64,000 nt of DNA from Streptomyces sp. TRM49041 (GCF_008271805.1 NZ_VSRY01000086.1:1-64000), one strand, 5' to 3'. Counted from the first letter of the stretch, positions 15,372 through 25,646 are shown. Translations and numbers: made by a program. Notes: generated from the letters alone by a model not told the origin.

Positions 15372-17455
15372 TATGCGGCCCTCCTCGTAGTACGAACATC
15401 CTTGACCAGACCTGCGATGGCGTCCGCGCGCAGCTCGTCCAGCGTGACGGCCGTACCACCGAGGTCACGGGCCAGCTCGCCGGCCAGCCCCAGCCGTACC
15501 GGGCCCGTCTCGCAGTCCACGACGACCGACGCCGTGCCCTCGGCCGCGTGCAGCCGGGCGGCCCGCGCGGCCGTCCTGAGCGGCTCCGGCCCGCCCGTCG
15601 CCCGGCCGTCCGTGACGACGACCAGCAGCGGCCGCCGCGCCGGATCGCGGAGCCGCTCCACGCGCAACACGTCGTGTGCCTTCAACAGGCCCGCCGACAG
15701 GGGCGTACGGCCCCCGGTCGGCAGCTGCTCCAGGCGCGCCGCGGCGGCGTCGACGGACGACGTGGGCGGCAGCACCAGCTCGGCGCCCCGGCCCCGGAAC
15801 GTCACCAGGCCCACCTTGTCCCGCCGCTGGTACGCGTCCAGGAGCAGCGACAGTACGGCGCCCTTGACCGCGCCCATGCGCTTCCGGGCCGCCATCGAAC
15901 CGGACGCGTCCACCACGAACAGCACCAGATTGCCCTCGCGCCCCTCCCGCACCGCCTGGCGCAGGTCGTCACGGCGTACGACGAGCCCGGGGCCGGACCG
16001 GCCGCGCACCCGCTGGTGCGGTGCCGCGGCCTGGACGGTCGCCGCCAGGTGCAGCTTCGTCAGAGCGCCCCGGGGGCGGTGCGCCCCGGCGGTCCGGCCG
16101 TGTTCGGTACGCGCCCGGGAGCGGCGCCCGGCGGCGCCGTCGCCCAGACCGGGGACGGTCAGCGCCTTCGTACGGAACGGCTCGGCGGCCTTGACGGGCG
16201 CCTGCTCGGGCGCGGGACCAGCGCCGGGGGAGGGGGCCGCCTCGGGCTGCTCCGCGGCCGGCTCCGTACCGGCTCCCTGGTCGGTCCCCTGGTCGGGCCC
16301 ATGGTCGGTTTCCGCGTCGGACCCCTGGCCGGTTTCCGCGTCGGGCCCCTGAGACTGCGGCGGAACCCCGCCTCCACCACCGCCACCACCGGGGCCGGGC
16401 CCGTCGTCAGGGCCCTGAGGGTCCGGCTCGGGCTCGTCGTCCCCGCCGAACTCCTCCAGCGTCTCGTCCAGTTTGTCCTGGTCCAGTCCCGGCGCGTCGA
16501 ACGGATTCCGCCTGCGCCGGTGCGGCAGCGCCAGCAGCGCCGCCTGCCGTACGTCGTCGACGGTGACGTCCGTACGCCCCGCCCACGCGGCCAGCGCCGT
16601 CGCCGTACGCGCCATCACGATGTCCGCGCGCATGCCGTCCACCTCGAACGCCGCGCAGGTGGCGGCGATCTGACGCAGCGCGTCGTCCCCCAGCCGTACC
16701 TGCGGCAGCAGTCCCCGCGCGGCCACGATGCGCTCCCGCAGCGCGGCCTCCTCCTCCGCCCAGCGCGCCGCGAAGCCGGCCGGGTCGTCGTCGAACGCCA
16801 GGCGCCGCCGCACCACCTCGACCCGCTGCTCGGGGTCCCGCGACGCGGCCACCTCCACGGTGAGCCCGAACCGGTCGAGGAGCTGCGGCCGTAGCTCGCC
16901 CTCCTCCGGGTTCATCGTCCCGACCAGCAGGAACCGCGCGGCATGCCGTACGGAGACACCCTCACGCTCGACATGGGAGGCGCCCATCGCGGCGGCGTCC
17001 AACAAGTGGTCGACGAGGTGGTCGTGCAACAGATTGACCTCGTCGACATACAGGATGCCCCGGTGGGCCTGGGCGAGCAGGCCGGGTTCGAAGGCCTTCA
17101 CGCCCTCGGACAGCGCCCTCTCGATGTCCAGCGCCCCGACGAGCCGGTCCTCGGAGGCGCCGACGGGCAGTTCGACCAACCGCGTCGGGCGCGAGACGCC
17201 CGCCCCGGGCTCGTGCGGACCGTCCGGGCACCCCGGGTCCGGAGCCTCCGGCGCGCACGAGAAGCGGCAGCCCGGGAGGACGTCCATGGCGGGCAACAGG
17301 GCCGTCAGGCCCCGCACGATCGTGGACTTCGCGGTGCCTTTCTCACCTCGGACCAGCACACCGCCGATGCCCGGTGCGACGGCGTTGAGCAGCAGGCTCA
17401 GCCGCATGTCGTCCATTCCGACGACGGCGGTGAACGGGTAGGAAACCGAGGCCAT
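15371..17455 (-). CDS. AAA+/VWA magnesium- or cobalt-chelatase subunit (ChlI-ChlD fusion)
   Basis: A 694-residue fusion. Residues 1-340 are a ChlI-like AAA+ ATPase: Walker [12 protein letters not shown], Walker [14 protein letters not shown], sensor [15 protein letters not shown]. Residues 340-450 form an acidic, Gly/Pro/Asp-rich linker typical of ChlD/CobT. Residues 500-694 are a VWA domain with the MIDAS motif [15 protein letters not shown] and [11 protein letters not shown]. In this cluster it most likely energises cobalt insertion by a CobN-type chelatase, which is not in the window. Bacteriochlorophyll genes are absent, which argues against a magnesium role. Confidence 0.9.
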   Translation of the reverse strand: MASVSYPFTAVVGMDDMRLSLLLNAVAPGIGGVLVRGEKGTAKSTIVRGLTALLPAMDVLPGCRFSCAPEAPDPGCPDGPHEPGAGVSRPTRLVELPVGASEDRLVGALDIERALSEGVKAFEPGLLAQAHRGILYVDEVNLLHDHLVDHLLDAAAMGASHVEREGVSVRHAARFLLVGTMNPEEGELRPQLLDRFGLTVEVAASRDPEQRVEVVRRRLAFDDDPAGFAARWAEEEAALRERIVAARGLLPQVRLGDDALRQIAATCAAFEVDGMRADIVMARTATALAAWAGRTDVTVDDVRQAALLALPHRRRRNPFDAPGLDQDKLDETLEEFGGDDEPEPDPQGPDDGPGPGGGGGGGGVPPQSQGPDAETGQGSDAETDHGPDQGTDQGAGTEPAAEQPEAAPSPGAGPAPEQAPVKAAEPFRTKALTVPGLGDGAAGRRSRARTEHGRTAGAHRPRGALTKLHLAATVQAAAPHQRVRGRSGPGLVVRRDDLRQAVREGREGNLVLFVVDASGSMAARKRMGAVKGAVLSLLLDAYQRRDKVGLVTFRGRGAELVLPPTSSVDAAAARLEQLPTGGRTPLSAGLLKAHDVLRVERLRDPARRPLLVVVTDGRATGGPEPLRTAARAARLHAAEGTASVVVDCETGPVRLGLAGELARDLGGTAVTLDELRADAIAGLVKDVRTTRRAA

Positions 17456-17530
17456 TGGCCGATACCCCTTTCGAGGGAACTGCTGCGATCGGAAGTGTCT
17501 GTGCAGCCGTGTCGGGCCACCGTGGTGCGA

Positions 17531-17556
17531 TGTTCCCCGCGCATGCGGGGGTGGCC
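17531..17556. repeat. Lone CRISPR type I-E-like repeat
   Basis: GTTCCCCGCGCATGCGGGGG at 17532-17551 followed by TGG closely resembles the palindromic type I-E repeats of Streptomyces (stem CCCCGC/GCGGGG around GCAT). Only one copy is present, with no spacer array or cas gene. Confidence 0.35.
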
Positions 17557-17587
17557 GCGCCGGGGGCGTTCATGGCGCCCCCGGCGC
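17557..17587 (-). terminator. Hairpin across the cobQ stop codon
   Basis: A perfect 12-base stem (17557-17568 with 17576-17587, arm GCGCCGGGGGCG) with a 7-base loop encloses the cobQ stop (17570-17572). It may end part of the cbiB-cobQ transcript before the chelatase gene, or protect the 3' end. Confidence 0.55.
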
Positions 17588-19117
17588 GATGAACGGCAAC
17601 CCGCCCGGCGGGCCGGACTCGATGAGCTTGAGCAGCGCGTCCGTGTCCGCGTGCTGCTCGATCAGGTCGCCCAGCCGGTCCAGCTGCTCCTCCCGGAGTG
17701 CACCGAAGGACGTGTCGGGCGCCGGGACGAAGCGGCGCCCGGCCGCCTCCGCCACCTGCCGCAGGAACGCCCGCCGGAAGCCGTCGCTCTCCAGCGACCC
17801 GTGCCAGTGGGTGCCCCACACGGCCCCGACCCGGCAGCCGTCCAGGAACGGCTCCCCGCCCCGTACATCCGCGACGCCGTGGTGGATCTCGTAGCCCTCG
17901 ACCCGCTCGCCCAGGGCCTCACCGACCGGCCTCGCCAGAGTCTTCTCGGGCGCGAACCTCACCCGCACGGGCAGGAGCCCCAGGCCGGCCACCTCACCCG
18001 CCCGGGACTCGACGTCGTCCTCGATGCGCTCGCCCAGTGCCTGGAAGCCGCCGCAGACGCCCAGCACCGGGCGGCCTTCGGCGGCGCGCCGCGCAAGCGC
18101 GTCGGCCAGGCCCCGCTCCCGCAGCCACGCCAGCGCCCGCACCGTGCCGCGCGTGCCGGGTACGACGACCAGGTCGGCGTCGGCCAGTTCCTCCGGTCGG
18201 TCCACGAACCGCACGACGACCCCGGGCTCGGCCGCCAGCGCGTCCACGTCCGTGAAGTTCGACATCAGCGGTACGGAGCACACCGCGACCCGCAGCACGT
18301 CCTCACCGACCGGCGGCGCGACCACCGACTCGCGGACGGTGCCCCGGAGCGAGACCCTCCCCCGAGCGCTCGACGTCGCTCGGGCAGGGGGGACCCCCAT
18401 CCCGTCCTCCTCGTCGATGCCGAGCCCGTGCGTGTACGGCAGGACGCCGAACGTCCGCCGTCCGGTCAGGTCGTACAGCATGTCCAGGCCGGGTTCGAGG
18501 AGCGTCACATCACCCCGGAACTTGTTCACCAGGTAGCCCGCCACCAGCGCCTGGTCCTCCGGCGCGAGCAGCGCCGTCGTGCCGAAGAACTGTGCGAAGA
18601 CCCCGCCCCGGTCGATGTCGCCGACCACGACGACGGGAAAGCGGGCGGCCCGCGCGATGCCCATGTTGACGATGTCGTTGCGCCGCAGGTTGATCTCGGC
18701 GGGGCTGCCGGCGCCCTCGCAGATCACCGCGTCGTACGTGGCCCGCAGCTCCTCCAGGCACTCCACGACCGTGCCGAGCAGCGCCTGCTGCCGGCCGCCG
18801 TGGTAGCCGCGGGCGCTCAGCTCACCGACCGGCCTGCCCATGAGGACGACCTGGCTGGAGCGGTCGCTGCCGGGCTTCAGCAGCACGGGGTTCATGAGCG
18901 CGGTCGGCTCGACCCGGGCGGCCTGCGCCTGCATGGCCTGGGCCCGGCCGATCTCCGCGCCTTCGCGCGTCACATACGAATTGAGGGACATGTTCTGTCC
19001 CTTGAACGGCGCGACCTTCACGCCCTGCCGGACCAGCCAGCGGCAGATCCCGGCCGTCACGACACTCTTGCCCGCGTCGGAGGTGGTCCCCGCGACGAGC
19101 AGCCCCCCACCACTCAC
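17570..19117 (-). CDS. cobQ: Cobyric acid synthase CobQ
   Basis: A 515-residue amidotransferase that amidates side chains b, d, e and g of adenosylcobyrinate a,c-diamide. [20 protein letters not shown] is the P-loop-like N-terminus, [10 protein letters not shown] and [11 protein letters not shown] follow, and the C-terminal GATase has its Cys in [15 protein letters not shown] and the family's His block in [11 protein letters not shown] 19117 overlaps the cbiB stop by four bases (GTGA) and gives the usual MSGG start. ATG 19135 is a weaker alternative. About 20 residues near position 250 ([19 protein letters not shown]) come from an inserted palindromic repeat read in frame. Confidence 0.95.
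   Translation of the reverse strand: MSGGGLLVAGTTSDAGKSVVTAGICRWLVRQGVKVAPFKGQNMSLNSYVTREGAEIGRAQAMQAQAARVEPTALMNPVLLKPGSDRSSQVVLMGRPVGELSARGYHGGRQQALLGTVVECLEELRATYDAVICEGAGSPAEINLRRNDIVNMGIARAARFPVVVVGDIDRGGVFAQFFGTTALLAPEDQALVAGYLVNKFRGDVTLLEPGLDMLYDLTGRRTFGVLPYTHGLGIDEEDGMGVPPARATSSARGRVSLRGTVRESVVAPPVGEDVLRVAVCSVPLMSNFTDVDALAAEPGVVVRFVDRPEELADADLVVVPGTRGTVRALAWLRERGLADALARRAAEGRPVLGVCGGFQALGERIEDDVESRAGEVAGLGLLPVRVRFAPEKTLARPVGEALGERVEGYEIHHGVADVRGGEPFLDGCRVGAVWGTHWHGSLESDGFRRAFLRQVAEAAGRRFVPAPDTSFGALREEQLDRLGDLIEQHADTDALLKLIESGPPGGLPFIAPGAP
18351..18403. repeat. Palindromic interspersed repeat inserted in cobQ
   Basis: The segment has the inner arms CCCGAGCG (18361-18368) and CGCTCGGG (18377-18384) flanked by pyrimidine-rich CTCCC and purine-rich GGGGGG, ending GACCCCCA. 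From memory this matches a short element scattered through many Streptomyces genomes. It lies fully inside cobQ and keeps the frame open, encoding a linker absent from the family core. Confidence 0.7.
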
Positions 19118-20064
19118 GAACGCCTCCGCTTCCATGCGCCGTACGCCAGCCGCCCGCCCACGCAGACGGCCAGCGCCAGCCCGCTCACCCGGCGCGACAG
19201 CCGCACCGCCCGTTCGATGTCCGCCACCTCGACGGCCCGCCCCTCTCCGTTCAGGACCGGCCGGTGCTCGACCCGCCCCCCGTACGAGAGGCTGCCCCCC
19301 AGCCGGACACCCAAGGCACCGGCGAACGACGCCTCGACCGGGCCCGCGTTCGGACTGGGGTGTTCTCCGGCGTCCGCGCGCCACGCACGTACCGCACCGC
19401 GCCGGTCGCCGCCCGCCGCCACGGTGAGCGCGGCCGTGAGCCGGGCGCCCGGCCAGCCGGCCACGTCGTCGAGCCGCGCCGACGCCCAGCCGAACCGGCG
19501 GTGCCGCGGCGACTTGTGGCCGACCATCGCGTCCAGGGTGTTCACGGCCCGGAACGCCACCAGCCCCGGTACACCCCCGAGCGCGCCCCACACGAGGGCG
19601 CCGACGACGGCGTCGGACGTGTTCTCGGCGACGGACTCCACGACGGCCCGCGCGATGCCCGGGCCGTCCAGGGCCTGGGGGTCGCGCCCGCACAGGTGCG
19701 GGAGCCGCTGCCGGGCGGTCTCCACGTCCCCGGCGGCCAGCGCGCCGCCGATGGCACGGGCCTCGCGCCCCAGCGTCGTACCGCCGACGACGGCCCACAC
19801 CGAGGCCGCGGTCAGTGTGACGGACACGGCGCCGCGTCCCCGTACGGCCCGTGTGGCGAGTGCGGCCCCGGTGGCGGCGCCTCCGGCGCACACGGCGGTA
19901 TGGAGGGCGCCCCAGCCCCGGTGGTCGCGCCACAGCACCCGCTCGACGGCGCTCGCGGCGCGCCCGAAAACGGCGACCGGATGGCCCCGGCGGGGGTCGC
20001 CGAGCAGCAGGTCGCCGAGGACCCCGGCGGTGGCGCCGTACGCGAATACGCGATCGGTTCGCAT
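19114..20064 (-). CDS. cbiB: Adenosylcobinamide-phosphate synthase CbiB/CobD
   Basis: A 316-residue membrane protein that attaches aminopropanol (phosphate) to adenosylcobyric acid. The family opening [21 protein letters not shown] with its DP-x-HPV motif is at residues 13-33. The conserved blocks [20 protein letters not shown] (about residue 136) and [20 protein letters not shown] (about residue 175) are complete. Several hydrophobic segments (for example after residue 60 and at the C-terminus) are consistent with a polytopic inner-membrane enzyme. It is the first gene after the cobalamin riboswitch. Its stop overlaps the cobQ GTG start. Confidence 0.95.
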   Translation of the reverse strand: MRTDRVFAYGATAGVLGDLLLGDPRRGHPVAVFGRAASAVERVLWRDHRGWGALHTAVCAGGAATGAALATRAVRGRGAVSVTLTAASVWAVVGGTTLGREARAIGGALAAGDVETARQRLPHLCGRDPQALDGPGIARAVVESVAENTSDAVVGALVWGALGGVPGLVAFRAVNTLDAMVGHKSPRHRRFGWASARLDDVAGWPGARLTAALTVAAGGDRRGAVRAWRADAGEHPSPNAGPVEASFAGALGVRLGGSLSYGGRVEHRPVLNGEGRAVEVADIERAVRLSRRVSGLALAVCVGGRLAYGAWKRRRS

Positions 20065-20139
20065 CGACTCAGCAGACCGATACGCCTGGTCGACCGCTCT
20101 TGTACTGAGGGGAACGCAAGGTTCTTGGCGTGCTGGAGA

Positions 20140-20330
20140 CGCTGCCGGGCATGCGCGATGTCCTCACTCAGGGTCCGCGCCCTGGCTCGACTCGACCGGC
20201 GGTGAGAGTTCCTGGCTCCCGGACCCGCGTGTCGTACGCGGGGCCGGTGACAGTGGCGGGACCGCGCCGGATTCGCACCGGCTTCCTCTTCTGCCGCCGT
20301 ATATGGCCCGGGCAGTCCACCACGGCCCGC
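20140..20330 (-). ncRNA. Cobalamin riboswitch upstream of cbiB
   Basis: Read on the minus strand, the core GCCGGTGCGAATCCGGC (around 20265-20283) is followed by GGTCCCGCCACTGT (around 20250-20263), then by the B12 box AGCCAGGAACTCTCA (20203-20217). These are the canonical conserved elements of the AdoCbl riboswitch in the right order and spacing. The cbiB start is about 140 bases beyond the B12 box, so the switch should repress the cbiB-cobQ-chelatase-cobO-cobB-cobE transcript when cobalamin is plentiful. The outer limits are approximate. I see no gene in 20065-20449. Confidence 0.92.
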
Positions 20331-20449
20331 GAACGCCCGTCAACTCACCCTTGACCTGCGGTGGAACAGTGTGCCGAGCCCCACAACGACGACCGGGCCG
20401 GCCGTACCGAGGAGGTACGGCCGGCCCGGCGACGAGCCTATGTGCGTGG

Positions 20450-20671
20450 TCAGGCCACGATCAGATGGATCCCGTACGCGATGGCCGCCGCGCAGAAGGC
20501 GAAGCAGGCGTACGCGCCGGTGCGCGCCAGGGCGGCGGAACCGCCCTGCTGCGTGGCCTGCTCCTGCTTGGAGAGGCCGACCATGCCGAGGGTGAACAGT
20601 CCGACGAGAGCGACGGTGGCGACGAGACCCACGCCGAAGACGGAGACGAGAGCTACCCAGTCGATTTTCAT
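20450..20671 (-). CDS. Small two-helix membrane protein paired with Pit
   Basis: A 73-residue protein with two predicted membrane helices: WVALVSVFGVGLVATVALVG and about residues 49-72 (ARTGAYACFAFCAAAIAYGI). A polar loop rich in Gln (SKQEQATQQGG) joins them. It begins 18 bases after the Pit stop and is in the same orientation, so it is probably co-transcribed. Similar small proteins follow pit genes in other Streptomyces, from memory. Its function is unknown, with a role as an accessory or stabilising subunit of the transporter as a guess. Confidence 0.85.
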   Translation of the reverse strand: MKIDWVALVSVFGVGLVATVALVGLFTLGMVGLSKQEQATQQGGSAALARTGAYACFAFCAAAIAYGIHLIVA

Positions 20672-20689
20672 ACCGATGCCGTTCTTTCC

Positions 20690-21970
<1,281 letters not shown>

Positions 21971-22000
21971 TTACCCAGGCAATCGTTCGACGTCAGTAGC

Positions 22001-22044
22001 TCGCTGAACGTAGGCAACCTGGGTGAACGGAAGATGAACTGAAC
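22001..22044 (-). promoter_or_regulatory. PHO box upstream of pit
   Basis: On the minus strand two adjacent 11-base direct repeats, GTTCATCTTCC (22029-22039) and GTTCACCCAGG (22018-22028), match the PhoP direct-repeat unit of Streptomyces. Additional GTTCA cores occur at 22040-22044 and at 22001-22009 (GTTCAGCGA). Location and spacing are those of a PhoP-controlled promoter. Confidence 0.8.
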
Positions 22045-22186
22045 CCGGCGACATGGTGTCTCAACCTGTGGACCGGGGTTCCGGTTACGCCTGCGCCATG
22101 GATTTACCGGCTTTTCGGCCCCACAGGCGGTGAGACCGAGACACTCGTCACTTTCCGCCCGGTTCGCTCGCTGCGAGGATCACCGC

Positions 22187-22855
22187 ATGACGAAGGACGA
22201 CGACGCGATCGACGAAGCGATCGAACGGGCGTGGGGCGCACTGGTCGCCACCGCGCGCAGAACGGTGACCGACGGGCTGGTCGTGGGCACGTCCGGGAAC
22301 GTCTCCGTACGGGTCGGGGACACCGTCCTCGCCACCCCGAGCGGCGTGCCGTACGACCGGCTGACCGCGGCGGACGTGGTGGCGGTCGACCTCGCCGGCC
22401 ACCAGGTGCGCGGCGCACTGCCCCCCACCAGCGAGCTGCCCATGCATCTGGCGGTCTACCGCGCCACCGACGCCGGCGCCGTCGTGCACACCCACGCCGT
22501 CCACGCCACGGCCGTGTCGACCCTCGTCGACGAACTGCCGCCCGTCCACTACATGACCGCCGCCCTGGGCGGCCCCGTCCGCGTGGCCCCCTACGCCCTG
22601 TACGGCACCCGGCAGCTCGCCGACCATGTGCTCCACGCCCTGACCGACCGCACCGCCTGCCTCCTCCGCAACCACGGCACGGTCACCTACGGCGCGACCC
22701 TGGAGCAGGCGTACGACCGCACGGCACAACTGGAATGGATGTGCGGGCTGTGGCTGACAGCCAGCACCCTCCCGGGCCGGACGCCCACCCTGCTGAGCCC
22801 GGAGGAGCTGGAGGCGGCCGCGGGGAAGCTCCGCGGCTACGGCCGGCCGGGCTGA
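22187..22855 (+). CDS. Class II aldolase/adducin family protein
   Basis: A 222-residue zinc aldolase of the fuculose-phosphate aldolase type. GLVVGTSGNVSVRVGDTVLA (about residues 29-48) binds the substrate phosphate, the catalytic Glu is in PPTSELPMHLAVYR (about residue 80), the zinc histidines are in VVHTHAVHATAVS (HTH motif, about residue 100), and the third His is in LLRNHGTVTYG (about residue 165). The sugar-phosphate substrate cannot be deduced, as no kinase or isomerase is adjacent. ATG 22187 begins the conserved region, and an upstream in-frame start at 22130 is less likely. Confidence 0.9.
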   Translation: MTKDDDAIDEAIERAWGALVATARRTVTDGLVVGTSGNVSVRVGDTVLATPSGVPYDRLTAADVVAVDLAGHQVRGALPPTSELPMHLAVYRATDAGAVVHTHAVHATAVSTLVDELPPVHYMTAALGGPVRVAPYALYGTRQLADHVLHALTDRTACLLRNHGTVTYGATLEQAYDRTAQLEWMCGLWLTASTLPGRTPTLLSPEELEAAAGKLRGYGRPG

Positions 22856-22930
22856 CCGGCGGCCGGGCTGACCGGCGGCCGGGGTCGGCAGGCGGCCGGG
22901 GTCGGCAGGCGGCCGGGCCGACAGGCGGAG
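22851..22930. repeat. Short GC-rich tandem repeat
   Basis: From the aldolase stop onward a 16-base unit is repeated exactly (22851-22866, 22867-22882), then a related 17-base unit GTCGGCAGGCGGCCGGG is repeated exactly (22884-22900, 22901-22917), followed by a partial copy. It looks like a small minisatellite made by replication slippage. Confidence 0.75.
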
Positions 22931-23022
22931 CCGCCGGTCCGTGCACGGGCACGGCGGGTGTTCCGTCACTCGTGGTGGGCCCTCCGCTGGCAGGGGCGGG
23001 CCCGGTTGCCGAGACTTGAACG

Positions 23023-24150
23023 ATGCGTTCGGGTACTGGGGCGGCCGTAGCCGCGAGCAGCGTGATCGGTGTCGGGGCCGCGGCCGTCGTGGCCGGGCGG
23101 TACGCCAGCGGTGTGGCGCTCCGGCCGCGCCCGGGCCGCCCGCTGCCGGGGGAGCCGCGGCTCACCGTGCACGCCACCGGGCCCGGCCGGGTCACGCTCA
23201 CGCGTGACCTGGCGTCCCTGCGGCCGGGGGTGTACGGCCTGGAGGGCCCCGGCGTCCACGCGATCGTGGGCCGCGTCCTCGACGAGGTGCCGCACGAGCC
23301 GGACGCCGTCGTACGCCGCCTGGAGCGGGTCCACCACGGCACCCTCGACGCCGGCATGCGCGTCCGCCTCACCCCGCAGCTCCACAGCGGCACCCCCTCC
23401 TCCGCGCTGGGCGTCGCCCACCAGGACGTGGAGATCCCGGGCGAGCTCGGCACCCTGCCCGCCTGGTACGTCCCGGGCGGGCGCACCACCTGGGTGATCA
23501 CCGTGCACGGCCTCGGCACGACCCGCGAGCACCCACTGAACGTGCTGGGCTTCCTCGCCACCCGGCAGCTCCCGGTCCTCGACATCGCCTACCGCGGCGA
23601 CCCCGGCGCCCCCCGGCCCGCCGACGGCCTCGGCCATCTCGGCGACTCCGAGTGGCGCGACCTCGACGCGGCGATCCACCACGCCGTACGCCGCGGCGCC
23701 CGGCGCGTGGTCCTGTACGGCTGGTCCACCGGTGCCGCCATGGCCCTGCACGCCGCCGCCCGCAGCGGTCTGCGCGACCGGATCGCCGGTCTCGTCCTCG
23801 ACTCGCCGGTCCTGGAGTGGGAGGCCACCCTCCGGGCCCTCGCCACCGCCCGCCGCGTCCCCCTCCCCCTGCTGCCGCTCGCCGTCCGGGCCGCGCAGGG
23901 CAGGACCGGGCTGCACGGCAGTGCCCTCCGCGAGGCCGCGGACCCCGACGCCCTGCGCGTCCCCGCACTGGTCTTCCACGGCCCCGACGACCACCTCGCC
24001 GACTGGACGGCGTCCCGCGCACTCGCCGAGCGCCGCCCCGGCCTCGTCACCCTCCGCACCGTCCGGCGCGCCCCGCACGCCGCCATGTGGAACGCGGACC
24101 CGGACCGCTACGAGGAGAGCCTGCGCCGCTTCCTCACCCCGCTCGTCTGA
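23023..24150 (+). CDS. Alpha/beta hydrolase with N-terminal membrane anchor
   Basis: A 375-residue protein. Residues 5-28 are hydrophobic (AVAASSVIGVGAAAVVAGRY), so it is probably an exported or membrane-anchored enzyme. The hydrolase core begins near residue 150, with WVITVHGLGTTREHPLN (oxyanion strand), the nucleophile serine in VVLYGWSTGAAMALH (about residue 238), the acid in LVFHGPDDHLAD and the His in VRRAPHAAMWN near the C-terminus. The first 130 residues form an uncharacterised domain. Substrate unknown. No strong ribosome site precedes ATG 23023. Confidence 0.87.
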   Translation: MRSGTGAAVAASSVIGVGAAAVVAGRYASGVALRPRPGRPLPGEPRLTVHATGPGRVTLTRDLASLRPGVYGLEGPGVHAIVGRVLDEVPHEPDAVVRRLERVHHGTLDAGMRVRLTPQLHSGTPSSALGVAHQDVEIPGELGTLPAWYVPGGRTTWVITVHGLGTTREHPLNVLGFLATRQLPVLDIAYRGDPGAPRPADGLGHLGDSEWRDLDAAIHHAVRRGARRVVLYGWSTGAAMALHAAARSGLRDRIAGLVLDSPVLEWEATLRALATARRVPLPLLPLAVRAAQGRTGLHGSALREAADPDALRVPALVFHGPDDHLADWTASRALAERRPGLVTLRTVRRAPHAAMWNADPDRYEESLRRFLTPLV

Positions 24151-24206
24151 GCCCGACCATCGCATTCCGTTTGGGCTTTCGGGCCGTCAGCGGGAAGACT
24201 GCCCCC

Positions 24207-25646
24207 GTGACGTCTCGAAAGCCCGATGAGCAACTGGCGCGCAACTCCAGACTCCGACTCGTCCGTCCCCGGTCGCTGGCGACGACCGCCCGACGGGCGG
24301 TGGCCAACCGGCGGACGCGGCCGGCGCCGCGGCCGCCGGAGGGCACGCCACCCCGGGCGGAGCTGGCACGTCAGGCCCGGCATGTCCTGGCGGACGCCGT
24401 ACGAGTCGCCCGCTGGGCCGCCGTCGACCGCGGCCCCGTCACCGCGCCGGCGCCCGCCTCCGCGCAGCAACGGGCGGCCGCCGCACTGGGCCTGACACCG
24501 GACCAGGTGCGCACCGCCTGGGACCGGGCGCGGCTCGCGGGGCTTGTCGAACTCCACGGCGACACCGTCCGTCCCGGCTGGCGGCTGCGCGCCTGGGACC
24601 GCGACGACTCCGCGGCGCTCCGCGGCTGGGTCGCCCTTCTCGACGCCTGGTCGCTCGCCCACCCGGCCCCACAGGACGCCGAACCGGCCGCGGTCGCCGA
24701 GGTCGTGGAAGCCGTCCCGCAGGTGCTCTCCCTGCTCCAGCTGTCCGCCGGGCCGGTCCTCGTACCGGCCCTGCTGGATCTGCTCCAGCAGCGGGTCGCC
24801 GAGCTCCGGGAGCAGCGCTGCGAGGTCCCGTTCGCCACCGAGGCACAGCCACACGCCCAGCCTCACGTCCCGGCACCGAACCCCCAGGCCGCGGCGCAGG
24901 CGCGGGAGCCGCAGCGCGGCGACGCAGATCTGCCCCACCTCCTGGACTGGGCGCTCGAGGGTCTGGCCACTGTCGGCGCCCTGACCCTCGGGGACGGCCA
25001 GGCGACGCTCACCCCGCTCGGCAACTGGGCGGTGTGGGTGAAGCTGGAGCAGATCTGCGTCGCCGCGCAGAGCCCCGCCGGACACATCGAGCAGTCCGCC
25101 GAGGACATGCTGCGCGGATGCGTGCGGCTGACCCCCGGCCCGGCCCGCGCCGAGTACCGGGCCTGGCTCGCCGCCCGGCCCGTCGGCAGCGCCGTCACCG
25201 AACTGCTCACCGTCGCCCGCGGCGACGACGCCCTGCTGCGCGGCCTGGCCTTCGAGGCCCTCCGCGTCGTGGGCGCCGCCGCCGAGGCCGAGGTGCGCGC
25301 CGCCGCCGACGAGCCGTCCCTGCGCCCGTACGCAGTCCTCTGGCTCGCCGAGCACGAGGGCGCCGACCCCGACGAGGCGCCCGACGTGCTGACCCGCGAG
25401 GAGACCACCTGGCTCTGGGTGGACACCGCCGCGGCGGTCGTCGACCACGGCGAGAGCGACCTGCTCGTACGCCACCTGGAGTCCGCGGTGCAGGGCACCG
25501 TGCCTGCCCTGCTCGACGAGGTCCGGGAGGTCGGCCACCCCCGCACCGTGCAGGTCCTGGTCGCCCTGGCGGCCGCCCATCCGGACCCGGCCCTGGCGAA
25601 AGCGGTGCGCCGCGCGGCCTTCCAGGTCCACACCGGCGGAGCCTGA
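24207..25646 (+). CDS. Hypothetical protein, 479 residues, alpha-helical
   Basis: I do not recognise this family. The start GTG 24207 gives a basic N-terminus (RLRLVRPRSLATTARRAVAN). Residues 60-140 contain a segment ALGLTPDQVRTAWDRARLAG that resembles the helix-turn-helix-like region of winged-helix proteins. A proline-rich linker lies near residue 215, and the rest is Ala/Leu/Glu-rich with repeated helical hairpins (ALLRGLAFEALRVVGAAAEA, HPRTVQVLVALAAAHPDPAL) suggestive of HEAT-like repeats. No signal peptide or membrane helix is evident, so it should be cytoplasmic. It stands alone between a hydrolase and a convergent VOC gene. Confidence 0.8.
   Translation: MTSRKPDEQLARNSRLRLVRPRSLATTARRAVANRRTRPAPRPPEGTPPRAELARQARHVLADAVRVARWAAVDRGPVTAPAPASAQQRAAAALGLTPDQVRTAWDRARLAGLVELHGDTVRPGWRLRAWDRDDSAALRGWVALLDAWSLAHPAPQDAEPAAVAEVVEAVPQVLSLLQLSAGPVLVPALLDLLQQRVAELREQRCEVPFATEAQPHAQPHVPAPNPQAAAQAREPQRGDADLPHLLDWALEGLATVGALTLGDGQATLTPLGNWAVWVKLEQICVAAQSPAGHIEQSAEDMLRGCVRLTPGPARAEYRAWLAARPVGSAVTELLTVARGDDALLRGLAFEALRVVGAAAEAEVRAAADEPSLRPYAVLWLAEHEGADPDEAPDVLTREETTWLWVDTAAAVVDHGESDLLVRHLESAVQGTVPALLDEVREVGHPRTVQVLVALAAAHPDPALAKAVRRAAFQVHTGGA

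Noticed and set aside
17531..17556. A CRISPR array
   Set aside because: Only one repeat-like unit exists, with no spacers, second repeat or cas genes. It is listed as a lone repeat only.
20065..20139. tRNA or attachment site next to the riboswitch
   Set aside because: No cloverleaf-like set of arms or CCA-type end is present, and the conserved elements upstream fit the cobalamin riboswitch.
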